Shown: positions 47,001 to 59,093 of the stretch, one piece after another
How the letters are laid out: every line of letters starts with the position of its first letter
Numbering within the stretch: the stretch's first letter is position 1
NCBI GenBank assembly: GCA_037447605.1
Contig: CM074808.1
Coordinates: forward strand, 857,498-921,497
Reading direction: 5' to 3'
Origin: Zygnema circumcarinatum
Taxonomy: Eukaryota > Streptophyta > Zygnematophyceae > Zygnematales > Zygnemataceae
DNA length: 64,000 nt
Notes under the pieces: generated by a model
The model's database searches: none
What the model saw: the letters and a program-made list of their open reading frames with translations, nothing else
What the model was told of the DNA's origin: nothing
Made by a program: the position numbers and the translations under genes

Positions 47001-50000
47001 ATGGGATGAAGCAAGCATGCAGGGAACGGCGACAAGCACCGGAAGAAACTGCTATAGAAAAGAAGGGCAATGGAAACGGGAAGCCCATCAAGCGGAGTGA
47101 CCCAGACTCCCCTTACACTCCTATGCTCTGCAAGGGCGCAAGAGTTACTAAAGCCCCTTCCGAACTTACTAGCGTGATGAATGGAAAAGTTAGTGTTGTG
47201 AAACATGCAGAGAAATTGGGAGAATTAGAGTTCAGGCAAACAAATGCAATGGAGGTGAAACGGCTCAAGCAAGGCAGTGATGTGAAGAGTATGGATGCAG
47301 TCACTCCTCTCCTACAGGTTTCATGTGTGACATTGGAAAAAACAGATGGCAATATTCCTCACTCGACTGTTGTTGACAGTTCCCTCGCCCATTCTTTCTC
47401 AAAAGCATCGAACTTAATAAAAGAGAAGAGTCGGAAGGACTCGGTCTCAACAGCAGAGGCAGCAGAAAGTAGGGATCATTGTGGAAGTGCAATCGAGGAT
47501 AGCCAAACGATCAAAGGTAAGACAGTTTTTTACAGCTTGACTCGTCATGAATATCTAGTAGTTTGTTTTCCTTCATTGGCACATTTCCAATCAAAGAAAA
47601 ACAACGTTTTAGGTGGGATGGGGTAGATGGGAAGGTATGGGGATGTTACGGGGCCAAAGCCGAAAACAGATGGATATGCGGAAGCAATAGAAGGGATCAT
47701 TTTGAAAAGCACGCACAGCTCCAATTCATGTACAGGGAACTTGACAGTCACAAAACGGGTGGGTCCATGTACAGATGTTATAGAATCTGGCAGCAGGCTT
47801 GAATCGGCAGTCACATTACACAGTGATCCCAGTGAAGTTCTGAACTCTGCTGAAGCAGGACGAGGGATTGGAGGGCCCATGCATCCGTCCCACTGTTTCA
47901 ATAAAGTCGTCAAGTATGATACGTGTGACAGTGACATAAAGCAAGCAGGAGGGAATAAAATGCTGTATGTGATGAAAGAGAATGCCGATCGAGCCCTCCT
48001 TACAGAAAGGATGTCGACTTGGCCAAGTAGCAAAAAAGAGCAATCTGGGAATCTGACTGAAAGTAGGGTAGGCCCACAGTTGAAATGCGAACGGCCTGAT
48101 GGCGAGGACGGAATGCAAGATGTCAGAGTTGCTGGAGTAGGGGGCAATATTGGCTTCTCCGGTACAGCGATAAAGGTTGAGCAGATCGGCCAACAAGTGG
48201 CACGAAGCGATAGGCACAGGGAAGAAGCATGCACAAAGAGCCGGGATAGGGAAGCAGACGGTGGGAGGGGGACAAGGTTAACACCTGGAAAGAGACTGCA
48301 TGGAGCCTGTGGAAATTCAGTTGAGCATTCCAATGATTCCTGTCGGCAGGTTAGAAAGGCTCGCAAGCCTCTGTCATCTGCTGCTTTGGGGAGGTTATCA
48401 GTTGGGTTAGGTTTCTCCAGAGACAAGTGCCAACAATGGGGTATCCTCGACCTCTGCTTGAAAGGGGAGTTGGTTGATGTTCCCGTAACGGGCCCGCACC
48501 GCGAGGGATACTCAAACTCGTCCCATGTGTCTTCATCCGTTATCTTGTCAACCCGGCTTCCGTTGCTCGTCGAAATCCAACACTGCGAAACTCAGTGTCA
48601 GTTGAAGCATCCTTCTGTCTGTGGAAACAGCCGCAGCAATGGCAAATGTGGTTTTGAAGGTAGATTCACAACCCACAGCTCATTCTCGTGGTCAGTCCTT
48701 CAGTGCTTATTTTGGAACAGCTTTACATCTGAAGGGAGCAATCACCTCTGGGGGCGGTTTTTCTGAAGTCCTGAGAAACCTCCTATGGGCACATGTGGTC
48801 CTAGTGGTTTCTGGTAAGAGGAAAGATTATGTTCGTGCTGGAAAGGTAAGAGGCCATAAAGTGGAGGCTGTTTAGAGTGCATATTTGGGCTGCTCATAGT
48901 AAAGCGGCTGTTGTGCAGGTCCCAGGAATCGCAACTGCCATGGCGATACTACATCATTTATCCCAAATTCTCTCTATGGAACTGAAGCAAGCATTGTAAG
49001 CATCCACTATCCTTTAAAATGTGCATGGGCAAAGATGCAACAGCTCTTGTGGACTTGCGCTGCTTACTTGTATTTCCTGGATTGTTGTCAGTGTTTGCAC
49101 CTGAATGTGTCCAGATGGCTTTTTTCCTCTGTGGTTGCATGTCCTTCTTCAATTATCGTGTGCGTGTAATGCTTCTCCCTTGGCTTTTTGCACCGTCCTC
49201 CGACTTGTTAGCAGGGGCTGCTCAGACTCCTTTCCTCAAAGGCTCATTTGTCAAAAAGACTACTGCTCACCTTGGTTCATTCGGTTGTTAGGTCCCAAAT
49301 GATGAGAAGCTGAAAGCTGACAAAAGTCTTCCTGGAGTGAGCCCTGTACGGCTCAAGCGGACTTCTGCCCGGGGAGGGAGAGAGAGTCCCGGCCTTCCTC
49401 CTGCAGGCCGTACGGAAGTTGGGAGGCTGACTTCCAGACATGCGACCACTCTTCAGAGGGCTAAGCAGGTACAGGACTTTGTGTCTGAACCCTTCAAATT
49501 TGGGGGACTAGCTTTTGATGTACATCATACTGTTTAGGTTGTTTCGTTCTGCTTTTATTCCTTTTGTTGTTGGTATTTGTGAACATTTAAGCTGGAAAAC
49601 TCTTCTCTCTGGATCGATTTTTTTTTTCTTTCGTCTTTAGCAGTGATTTCCGCCAAATCTGCAGAAGCCTAGCTATCTGAAGGCAGGGTATCATGATATG
49701 AATTTCGAATTCTTTGTTCAATCGGCAGATTTGTTTGCCTAAACACAGTGCAGCCATATTCCACACTCCAAATCACAAGATTTCGTCCTCCAAACAGTCT
49801 CTCCTTTTTCTTTCTATTTTTGATCGGTGGAAAAATTCTCATACCCAGAAAGATTGGTTCCCTCACAACACAATTCTAGTTTGGTCCAACTCAGAAGAGC
49901 CAACTGTCTTGCAAGAGCAGCCATATGAAACCGAGCCTGCTCCTTGACTTCCACATATGAGAAAACATATGTTGTCTGCTTTTCTTCTGATTGTTTCATG

Positions 50001-53000
50001 TAATTTGTTAATGAGCCCCATGCCAGATTTATCGCTCACATGATCTAGTTAGTCATGCTTATATAATAGAGCAAGTTCATCCTCTGATGCAGGTTGCTGC
50101 TCAGGCCAAAGTCAGCAATGCAAGTCCGAAGGGGGAATTTCAGTATATTGCCGGTTCGCTTGTATCTCCACTACCTTCGGCAAAAGGTGAGTTGCCTTGA
50201 CCTGCCTCAAGTAGTAGGGAGAAGGATCTCCCTCCCTCCCTCCCTCCCTCTTTCCCTCTCTCCTCTGGGTTTACTTTAATTGTGAAAAGGGTATATTGAT
50301 AGTACCCCTGGTGGTGTTTGTTTGGTGCTAATGTTTGTTCAGAATAAGGGCCTTTCTGTAAAGGATCAACTATTTACACTAGTTTTGCTGTCTCAGGTGG
50401 TTTGAAGAGAAGGGATGCTTCTATAAGCAAAGGAGTCGTGCCTTTGACCGGTAAGGAAAAGGTGCGAGCTGCAGAGCAGGTATTAGTCAAGTTTGGACCG
50501 AATAGCTGCACAACACCAAAAGGAAGCTTGGCTAACATTGGTCAAAGCAAGGGGCTGACTACCAACAAACTGAAGTCTGCACAGAGAAACCAATGCAGAT
50601 CAGTAAAAGCGATGGAGGGTCCTGTTTTATGCAAGCTGAAATCTGGAAGTCAAATAGATCAGGCCTCACCTCAAGGAAGGGGGAAGCTGAAAAATGGAGC
50701 AGTAGAGGTACATGTACGAGGTGATTTAACGGACCAGAAGAAAGGGTTGATGGGAACAGAGAGCAGACTGCGCAGTTCTGTGAAAATGAGTGGTGGGAAG
50801 GTCAACTGGGAGGATTTGGGAGGCAGGGGCGGAAGCAATTGTAGTTTACTAAAGGGTAGGGAAACGAGTATGGATGAGATGAAGAGTCCGAGAGAGCCAT
50901 CTGCTGGTTTAGAAAAGAAAAGAAAGCTTTCTAGCTTCAAGGAAGGAAGCAAATCAGACGTTTCCATGAATGTAGAAGTGGGGAGACAGCTTGCTTCCGG
51001 AGTCATGACCAACATGAGTATTGGACACCTTGACTCGAAGGAAGTAGTACAAATTAATAAGCGTCAAACTCCGAAGGATCCGATGTTGGCTAAGAGCGTT
51101 AGGAAAGAAGAAGAAAAAGAATTTAAGCTGAGAGCCAAAGCAAAAGGGGGTAATGCTGCAAACAAGAGGCAGAGGCTACCGGGGGAAAGGGTGACAGTTA
51201 AGAGAAAGGTACAAGGCAGCGCGCTTGCCGATGGTAATGTCAGTAGGAGAAATGAAGAGGATATTATTTCGGGCCTGAGCAACAAGCAGGAAAAGCAGGG
51301 GGGTGAAAGGGAGAAAGCGTTAGCATTTAGGAATACAGGAGCTCATAGCCCTACTACTTCGTTGCCGAAAATACTGGAAAAACCACTCCCAGCCTCTGAA
51401 CAACACGAAGCTGTGCTTGCATTTGCTTCCAACCATTTGAAAGCAGGTGGGAAGAGAAAAATTGTTGGAGTGAAGAGAGAGAGGGAGGAGGCAACTGCTC
51501 TGGAAATGGGAAACAGAACCGTCCTTGACCTCTCTTCACCGAAGCGGGAGAGAACCTTAAGGACTGTAAGGCGACGTGATTTCCGGCATTGTATACAAGT
51601 AATAGTGGACGAGCAGTCTGCAGGAAACCAAGCTTTGGCTGAGGGTCTGTCCTCGCATCCGGCTGAAGGTGGTGGGCCTAGCGAGAGTAGAGTGCAGCTA
51701 TTGAGGCCTTCAGAAGATACTGCCACAACTGTACCACAGGAAAGTGGCACTGGAAGGGGGTCGAAAGCGGATGCAGGATCGGCGGAAGTGCAAGGGCCTG
51801 AAACGTTGCACCTTGTACTTTGTGAGAGAGAGATAGGTTGTACTATTCATGCCTCTTTGGATCAAAACGGGGCTGCTTTTGAGTCGATGACTTCGCCCCA
51901 AAAGGCATCTGCAGTGGAGAATGAGAGCGACAGCGACAGTTTTTCCAGCTTGTTCAAGTGAGTTGGGACATTTGTTTTCTTGTCTAAAGTCTGACAATAG
52001 AACACTCCAAATGCTGGAGATGGGCGTGAAGTTTTGCTTTTGTTTAACGTATGGATGTCAAGCGTGGTGAGGAATAACTGAGGCTCCTTGTGGGTCATTG
52101 TGTGGACTGTCGTCACTCATCTTTAGGGAGTTCTATTCGTTATGGTCTAGGGAGACGTATTCATGACGGTTACCTTCCCTATGAATCTAGTCTCAGATAT
52201 GTTTAATGACATCCCTCGTCCTTGAAATATCAAATAAGCTTATTGCCAGGCTACTTCCAGTCACAATCGACATAGTCGAGGTCTTTGAATGTGTTTGAGG
52301 GCAGGGCCTCCTCCTTCAACTACGAGTCCGTAATGGTAACATAACAGCACTAAACCCTCTATGGCTCCTTCCCACAAATGCCATGAAATTGCTGACGAAT
52401 GTATTCCAAAGCTTCTTGGCCCTTTTTCAAGCCGATCCGCCCTCTTTCCTTGATGGTTGTGACAGAGAGGAAAATGATTCGGACGAGTGCGATGAAATAC
52501 AAGGACCTGCAGCTTCTGCCTTTAGTGCCGAAAGGGCTTCAGATGAGCCCCCTTGCCTTGCAGGATGTGAAAGTGTTGGCACGGCTGTAGGGGGGGGCTC
52601 TGAAGCAGACCCCGAAGGAGAGCAAAGAAAGGATTCACATGAAGATGAGGAGGCACAATTCTTCGAGTGCAGAAGCAGACCGGCGGTACGCTCGCGAAGT
52701 TTGAGACGGCTTTCGAGCATTCATCGATTGAACGACGAGCATGTAAAGAGGAGAATGAACGAATCTGAAATGAATAGCAGGCAGAGTGGAGATTGTGCAG
52801 ATGGTCAGTGGTCGGCAGAGAGCAGGGAAGTGGGAGGAGACCTTTCTACTGTCAAGTCTGACGGTTTGCAGAACGAGTACAGGTCCGTACCAGCAGTGAT
52901 CCAGTCTTGCCTTGGAGGTTTTGCTTGTGAAACTAGTGTGTGTTTTGTAATCAAGAATAGATTACATCTATTGACCCGTGTGGCTTGTCTATTTGGGGCC

Positions 53001-54280
53001 TTAGGTGTCACTTCAATTGGAGCCACTATGCTATACTACCACCTGGGCTTTCTCCACAGCCTCAATCTTTCACTGAGTTGTATCGGGAGATAACGGATGT
53101 CTTTATAAAGGTGAGTATACTTCTTCAGGTTTGGAATTCGGATTTAGGTTAAAAGCCCCATTCGCGGTTTGAAGGGGTTTTCATATCATTGATGCTTGGT
53201 GACTGAATTCGAAGTTATCTTCTTCCCCATTCCACCTTTTGCTGAGCAGCTGAGTTGAGGCTCCTTTCCTTCAGGCTCTTGAGGAGGTCTACTACACTGA
53301 AGTTAAGTGTGGAATATTGGGAGAGGATGGCGTTCCTCGCAACATTCTGAAGGAGTTGTCCGCCCACCCGCAGAGGACGAGAGTGTTTTCAGGGGTAAGC
53401 ACCGTTAGCACCCTGACTGTACTGTGGCAATATCACCATTTTTTTTGTATTAGCTTGCATGTCTGTTCGACTTGCTTCATCGTTCAGTCATTTCCATATT
53501 CATATCCCTCCCTTATTGTTTCGTTGTGATTATTTTTTTTAGATATTAACTTAATTGTTAACTCTTCCTCTCCCACCTGATGCAGGACCACAATGCAGAC
53601 ACTCAGAATCTGGTCGTTACTGATGATGATGGGCACCTCTACTGGTCGCTCGTTCATCCAAACGATTGTGATGAAGTCCCCCTCTCCCTGCTCACTGTTC
53701 TGCGCTCCGACTTGAGAGAATTGGTGAGGAAGCCAACAGCGGCATGAGCACTGCATTTGCTGTTGCAGAACACTCGCATTTGACAAATGGGCAGATTAAC
53801 TATCGCATTGTATTTCCTGATATGCAGGGTATTTGTCCGAATTTGGTGGAGTTTGAGACACTGGATGCAGACGGAAGCAGAGCAATGACATCTCTTACTC
53901 AGCAGCCTTGGCAATGCCTTTGTGGAGAGGACGATGCAGCTCAGCAGGATAGTGACTGCTCTCATCGCGAAGGTAGAGGCAGAAGTGTGCAATCCAATGG
54001 GCGTAAAAGTGTCGGAGGACGGAAAAGCACGAGAGCTTTGGATACCTCTTCGCACTTGGATATGGAGACTGGTGACCCAAAAGAGTGGGCTGCAAAGGTA
54101 GGCTTACAGCAGGCGGCAGTGGTCAACAGAAGGGGACGAGGCCGTGGTCGACCAAGAGGCAGAGGGAGGGCACAAAGCAGCTCTGTTGCGAGAACTCCAC
54201 CACGGCAGTTGGAGGGCTCCTTGGAAGAAGTTGGAGCAAGCCTTGGCGATCAGGGGGTGAATATCCCTCCAGATGAATGA
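41031..54280 (+). CDS. TTBK-like (CK1-group) protein kinase fused to two CCCH zinc fingers, 2213 residues
   Basis: Twenty-three exons: 41031-41115, 41383-41493, 41999-42153, 42324-42383, 42874-43041, 43412-43504, 44025-44108, 44237-44338, 44488-44546, 44733-45455, 46077-46179, 46853-47516, 47670-48659, 48721-48813, 48919-48995, 49292-49468, 50093-50186, 50397-51957, 52466-52946, 53060-53110, 53275-53394, 53586-53723 and 53828-54280. They sum to exactly 2214 codons. Residues about 15-290 are a kinase of the tau-tubulin kinase type: GEGTFSEIY loop, VAVK (K46), SDLRRKQPGG, LHRDVKPSNF (D134), VIDFGLSKRY (D155), SVYASVNAH and RRDDLWSLFFVIVEF. All catalytic residues are present. Two CCCH fingers follow at C526-X8-C-X4-C-X3-H544 and C557-X7-C-X6-C-X3-H576. 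Next comes a long Lys/Arg/Ser-rich, probably disordered tail, then a more ordered region (EVYYTEVKCGILGEDGVPRN; LVVTDDDGHLYWSLVHP) and a final RGRGRGRPRGRGR AT-hook/RGG-like stretch. The join from kinase to fingers is in frame across 44546/44733. Exon edges at 47670, 48659-48813 and 52466 are the least certain. A possible alternative stop is 53744-53746. Confidence 0.8.
50229..50265 (+). repeat. (CCCT)n tract in an intron
   Basis: TCCCTCCC units lie in the kinase-CCCH intron that follows the exon ending at 50186. A pyrimidine tract of the same kind as the gene-proximal homopurine tracts elsewhere, here on the opposite strand. Confidence 0.8.
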
Positions 54281-55359
54281 GTGTCCAAGAATTTTCTGCT
54301 TTTTCAAAGGCTGTGAGCCGCTGTCCAGTGGTATACGGCGCGGTCTCACAGGCAGAATAGGGAGAGAGGGTAGAGGCGGACCTGGGAGGGCATTGGAGGG
54401 CTCTCATACTAAGCGGATGAGGAACTCTTATGGTCGAGTTTGGGAGAACCGTGGCGTTTGCTTAAGCCTACATCGGAACACAGAGGCAAAGCCGTACATT
54501 GCAGATTTTTTACTGCTCCCCCGGTGAACCTCAACAAGCCCTCGAAACATTTGAAGCGCATCTCAGCCAACTGGTGGCTCCATTTCTTGGCCTGTCGCTC
54601 GAGGTGAGACTCGTGAACCAATAAATGGTGGTAATGTTGTGACATAGTGTGTACATAGGGTAAGGGGTCCACCTCCATAAGTTGATTGAACGCAGCCAAT
54701 TATGTTTTTGAACTCACATGGTTTTGTACGAAGGAGCTTTCTGCCAGTGCGTTCTACAAATCAGGCTCCGCTTTGTGGGAAGGAAATGGGGCTCGGTGCT
54801 GTTGAAGCCATGGATTCATTTTCTATTGACCAAAGTTCCATTTGCTGCCCTATGTTCATGCTTCGTTGAGGCATTTTCTCCGAAGGAAACGGGCCCCTTG
54901 CCCGAAGCCTAATTCTTTCGCCTGCAAGATGAAATATGGAGTGTTCCGTTCTCTCTTGTTTGAAAACTTTGCTGGAAAGGGAAACTGGAAAAAAGTGATT
55001 TTGCCAATCAATGTCCACCCAAGTGATAAGTGCAAAGAGGCTCATCACAGCCGTCTACACATAGGCACAGACCGACCAACGCTCATTTGCCTTGTTTGCC
55101 ACAAAACCACTTCCTATGATGTTCCAACACGGAATTTCATTTCGGTTCCAGCATGGAACTTCGACCTAAGGCACCTATACAAGGGGGAAAGGAGACTCTA
55201 TGTTTATATGTACAATTTTGCTAGTGTGCAGAGCTACTTATAGACAGCTTTGAGCTTCATGACAAAGGAAAGAAAAACTATGTACAACAAGTCCACAGCG
55301 AGAGTAGTGGAGCCCCCACCTTCCAAAGGAACGGAGGCTTCCACACGGTGTGCCCGAAG
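54281..55359. other. Convergent 3' flanks without visible gene
   Basis: The 3' side of the kinase-CCCH gene faces the 3' side of the isoaspartyl methyltransferase gene. Short open frames exist on both strands, but none has a domain, a good start context or consistent splice sites. Confidence 0.45.
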
Positions 55360-58300
55360 CTAGAAAGGCGCCAGCTGCTTCTCGCGCGCTGTGAGCGGAA
55401 CATAGCGCACACCCATTGCAGAATGGCGCACCACACTGCCGTCCGGCTTCTTGTCAATCACCTCCAAGTCCTGCATAACCAAAGGCCAAAGGGGGACTTG
55501 GTTGGTACAAGTGTGCGTGTCTGCCTCCTCCAAGGCAGTGGCCACTGCCAACAAAGACCTCGATCAAGCATGAGAATTGCTAAGAACATAGGCACTAGTC
55601 CCAAGAGAGTTACTATCAAAATAGACACTTTGTTCCATTGCCTCCCCCACATGGCTTCATAATGAAAATTTTCATGCTCGTCCTGCCACCCGCATTAATC
55701 CCTATGAACCAACAAAAAGAAAAGCGGGAGCGGCATCTCCATTGGCTGAGTGGTGGTGTGAATCCGAACTCACCTGCATCAGGTTGCCCACAGGGCACAC
55801 CATGCGCCCTCCAGGCTTCAGCTGCTTGGCTAGCTCCCGTGGAAAATCTGCAAGCTCGTTCATCATCCCACACCTAAAAAGCTGTCTGAACTTTCAAAGT
55901 TTTACAGACGTCTATAGAAAAAGATGTAAAGAAAGGCATCCTAAACGTACCCCTCCACCTATCAAGCTTTTCCGTTACTCCCTTAACCAATGAGTCAAGA
56001 TTCAATTTCGATGCCATATGCTATCGCCGAAAATGCTTCTTTCTTTCCTTAGCACACCTGGTGCTGCCGCTCCAACATGGATGGCATCGTACGGCCCTCC
56101 TTCAGGGTAGCCCAGTCGGCCATCAGCAACTGCAGAAAGAGAGTCACACTCAGAGAAACCGGCTTATTATAGGCTCCCCTTACAGAACTACTGGTACCCC
56201 AATGATCGTAGGTGGGTTAGGCCAAAATCGCTTGTCAATATATATGATCCATGACTGGTCGTGTGAGCAAACATACACAGTACGGCATAAGAAGAATCAA
56301 CCTCACCATGTATAGAGAGGGATCCAGAATCCAATAGATGAGCTGCCTTGCCCTTCTTAATGGACTGAATGGAGCGCTCTACCAGCTCTGGAATATGCTC
56401 CACTCCAATTGCATGGCCCGTTTCACCCACCTGTTATGCAAATGCATGCACATTGTTTCAAAAAACTTGAGCCTGGAAGTGAATTGAAACGTAACCGAAC
56501 ATTTTAGAAGCAAATCGAAAAAAAAAATCCAAACTGTGCCCTGAAACGAGATAAATTTCTGAAACCTTTCCGCCACCGACCTTCCGTAACAACATCGGAT
56601 TAATTCTCCTTTATTCCTTCGTCTTCCTGTAACTAACACTATTGCATGAAAGTTTATAAAGTTTATGTGAGAAATACTCGCCATGAGCGCCATTACTGCT
56701 GTGAGATAACCAGAACCTGAACCAACATCGAGCACCTTCATGCCAGGCTTGAGGTATTCGTCAAGGAGGGTGAGACAGTAGCCGTGCTGCAACACATATT
56801 GCCAGAAATCACAGCAGTAAGCGAGATATCATCGTCCGTACGCCAGAAAAGCGTAGTCAGGACTGTCGCAAGTCTAAAAGTTCATCAATAAATCTGAGCT
56901 AGATGAGCTTAAAGAGACCCTTACCATGTGAGGAGCTGAGATGGTCGCATTAAATCCTGTTGATGGGCAAACCCCCACAATGTATTGTATGAAAGAGTCA
57001 TTCTCCAAAAATCGGACTGAAATACTACTAGGACTAGCCAGCAGCTATAATCCTGACTTTTAACTTGATTTTTGCGGTTTCAAAGTGCATTTGAAGAAAA
57101 AAAACTTGAGTCTTTACATGCTCTCTGAATTTCCGATGCCCAGTTTGTATGACAGTGTGCTGCTCTCCAACGGCAGCGAGAAAGCTCCTCTCCTCTTTCT
57201 GCTTAACTGTGTGCCATACGAGATGATGGCACCAAACAAGGAGAAAAGCAAATGCTCTGTAAACCTCAGACAGACTAGCAACTAAACTTCACGTAAGTCA
57301 GCTTCCGACTAAGCCTTTGGGATTATGCAATCCCGTTAGTTTCCGATGTAGCATTGCTAATACAACTCCCACTCGATGTCAACAACAATGCCGGAATAAA
57401 CAAATGCCCAGTGATGAGGCATAAGGCGGAACAGTATTTTTGTCCGCTTGCATTCATTGCAACGTGGACCAAAACTTCATTTCGTTCAGGGATAAGTGGC
57501 TACCTATTGGCTGTGGAGCATCAATGTAAGCGGACTGCCTGTCCAGTACAAAGTCTGCTCGATCAATTTGCTTCATGGCCTCCAGAGCACGCGTTGATTT
57601 CAAAATATTGTTCTCTGCAAGATGTGCAAATGTCAACGAATACACGTCATTCCAAATGAACCGAACAAGTGATAATTGACGAAGTACAGGACGTAGTCCA
57701 AAGAAGCAAAAAAAAAAAGGCAACGTCATCTTGAACAAGTGAAAGAGAACATTGATTCTACCATCTTAGCTAGTCCATAATGTCACCGCCAGTACGGCTC
57801 CTCTAAAGGACTACGTGAGGAGGTGGTTGGAAATTGTTCAACAGAAGATATTTCAACAGAGGTGAACTGAACAAGGACATGAAGGATTCTGGCATCGGTA
57901 TCAACGTGATTTGTGACAAATGGAAGGGAAGGGAAAAATGAGAATGCAAAGGCACAGAATCTGAAGAACCAACTTCAAAGTCTGCCCAGGTCATGACAAA
58001 AACAAATATTTTTTTACGAGATGCAAGTTCACTCCAGAGCTCTATCTCTTTCTGATATTGCAAGTATTTTGGCTCCGACCCAATGAACCCTCACAAGCTC
58101 CCATGCGAACCCCTAAAAAGCCTGTTAATGTATTCAGAACTGCCGCAACCTGCCCAAAAAAGCACCAGTCACAACTTCTGGCAATCCATACAATTACCAC
58201 AAAACACCAAAACCTATTGGAAGGGAAACGGAGAGCATCCTTCAAAAACGCAAATGAACACAGTGTAGAAGAAGTGCAGAAATGCCGAGCAAACTTGTGC

Positions 58301-58645
58301 AAACGGCCAAGCAAAAACGTTTTCAATCCTGACAAGAACTCATACAATCATAGCTCACATCATTCTCATAGACAGACAGAGAAAATGACAGCAGGTGCAT
58401 AGGGGCGGCACAGACGACGCCATGGCAGGGTCAGCCGTCGCCTCTGCGCGCGATCAATGCGCTCTTCTACTCGCTTCAGCGCCCTTTGCCATTCAGGACG
58501 CGCCTCTTGCAAGCCCCTCGGAGTCGCTCGGAGAATCCTAAAAGCAGCAGCAGGAGCTGCGGAGAGGCATGGCGGGCGGAGCGAACATACTGTACAGGTT
58601 GCTGACAAGGTCTGCGTTGTTCTGTCCATGGCTGGTCCAGCTCAT
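55360..58645 (-). CDS. PCMT: Protein-L-isoaspartate O-methyltransferase (protein repair)
   Basis: Eight exons on the minus strand, 58591-58645, 57504-57614, 56925-56956, 56682-56786, 56307-56430, 56058-56129, 55774-55847 and 55360-55470, give 227 residues, the usual length of the enzyme. It starts MSWTSHGQNNADLVSNLYKN. The family blocks are DAPQPIGFNATISAPHM (substrate-side), MKVLDVGSGSGYLTAVMALM (SAM motif I, D86-G92), YDAIHVGAAAP (motif II region) and KQLKPGGRMVCPVG (motif III). It ends GVRYVPLTAREKQ. The enzyme methylates L-isoaspartyl residues formed by protein ageing so that they revert to aspartate, with SAM as donor. One intron is unusual: the exon ending at 56682 is followed by GCGAGT, so it is a GC-AG intron; every GT alternative breaks the frame at MVGETGH. 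The first exon is only 55 bases and was found from its conserved N-terminus. Confidence 0.94.
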
Positions 58646-59093
58646 GCTGCACACGCACTGCTGCTGGCTTTTTGAAGGCCTCCGACAGGAGATCTCTCCC
58701 ACAACAACCCGCGGGACCTCGCAGGAGAGGAGCCAAAGGAGAGAGAGACTCCTTCTCGTCGCCACGGCTACCCTCTCTCTGTCACTCCCTCTCTCTCCCT
58801 CTCTCACACAACCTGGGCTCGCCTCGCCCGCCTATGAAGGCGCCACGTTGCAGCACAAAGGGCCTCTTGAGTGCTCCAGGAACCCCTCTGATGAGCTCTG
58901 CCCTTTATCCGCCTTTACAAGATTTTTCCGACCTGGCGCGATAAGAACCGTCCGATGCATCCCCGGAAAACATTTTGTGCCATTTGGACCGTCCGATCGA
59001 TTTTCGGGCAGCCTGCAAAAAGGACCCTTAGTATTGACGGCTGTTCAAGCTTTCAGTCTGCAGTGGATTGGGAAGTGAGGGCGGAGCAGGCGC
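58646..59093. promoter_or_regulatory. Short bidirectional promoter of PCMT and plastid uS10
   Basis: Only 448 bases separate the two divergent start codons. A CT-rich stretch (58770-58806) lies on the PCMT side. Two copies of ACCGTCCGAT (about 58948 and 58989) lie on the uS10 side. No TATA box is evident. Shared control is inferred from the close head-to-head arrangement. Confidence 0.5.

Noticed and set aside
47545-48426. 293-codon minus-strand open frame
   Set aside because: Antisense shadow of the long kinase-CCCH exon 47670-48659. No start context and no domain.
53586-53746. End of the kinase-CCCH gene at the TGA 53744-53746
   Set aside because: A consensus donor GTGAGG at 53724 and an acceptor at 53827 continue the frame to 54280 with exact phase. 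Kept only as a possible alternative end.
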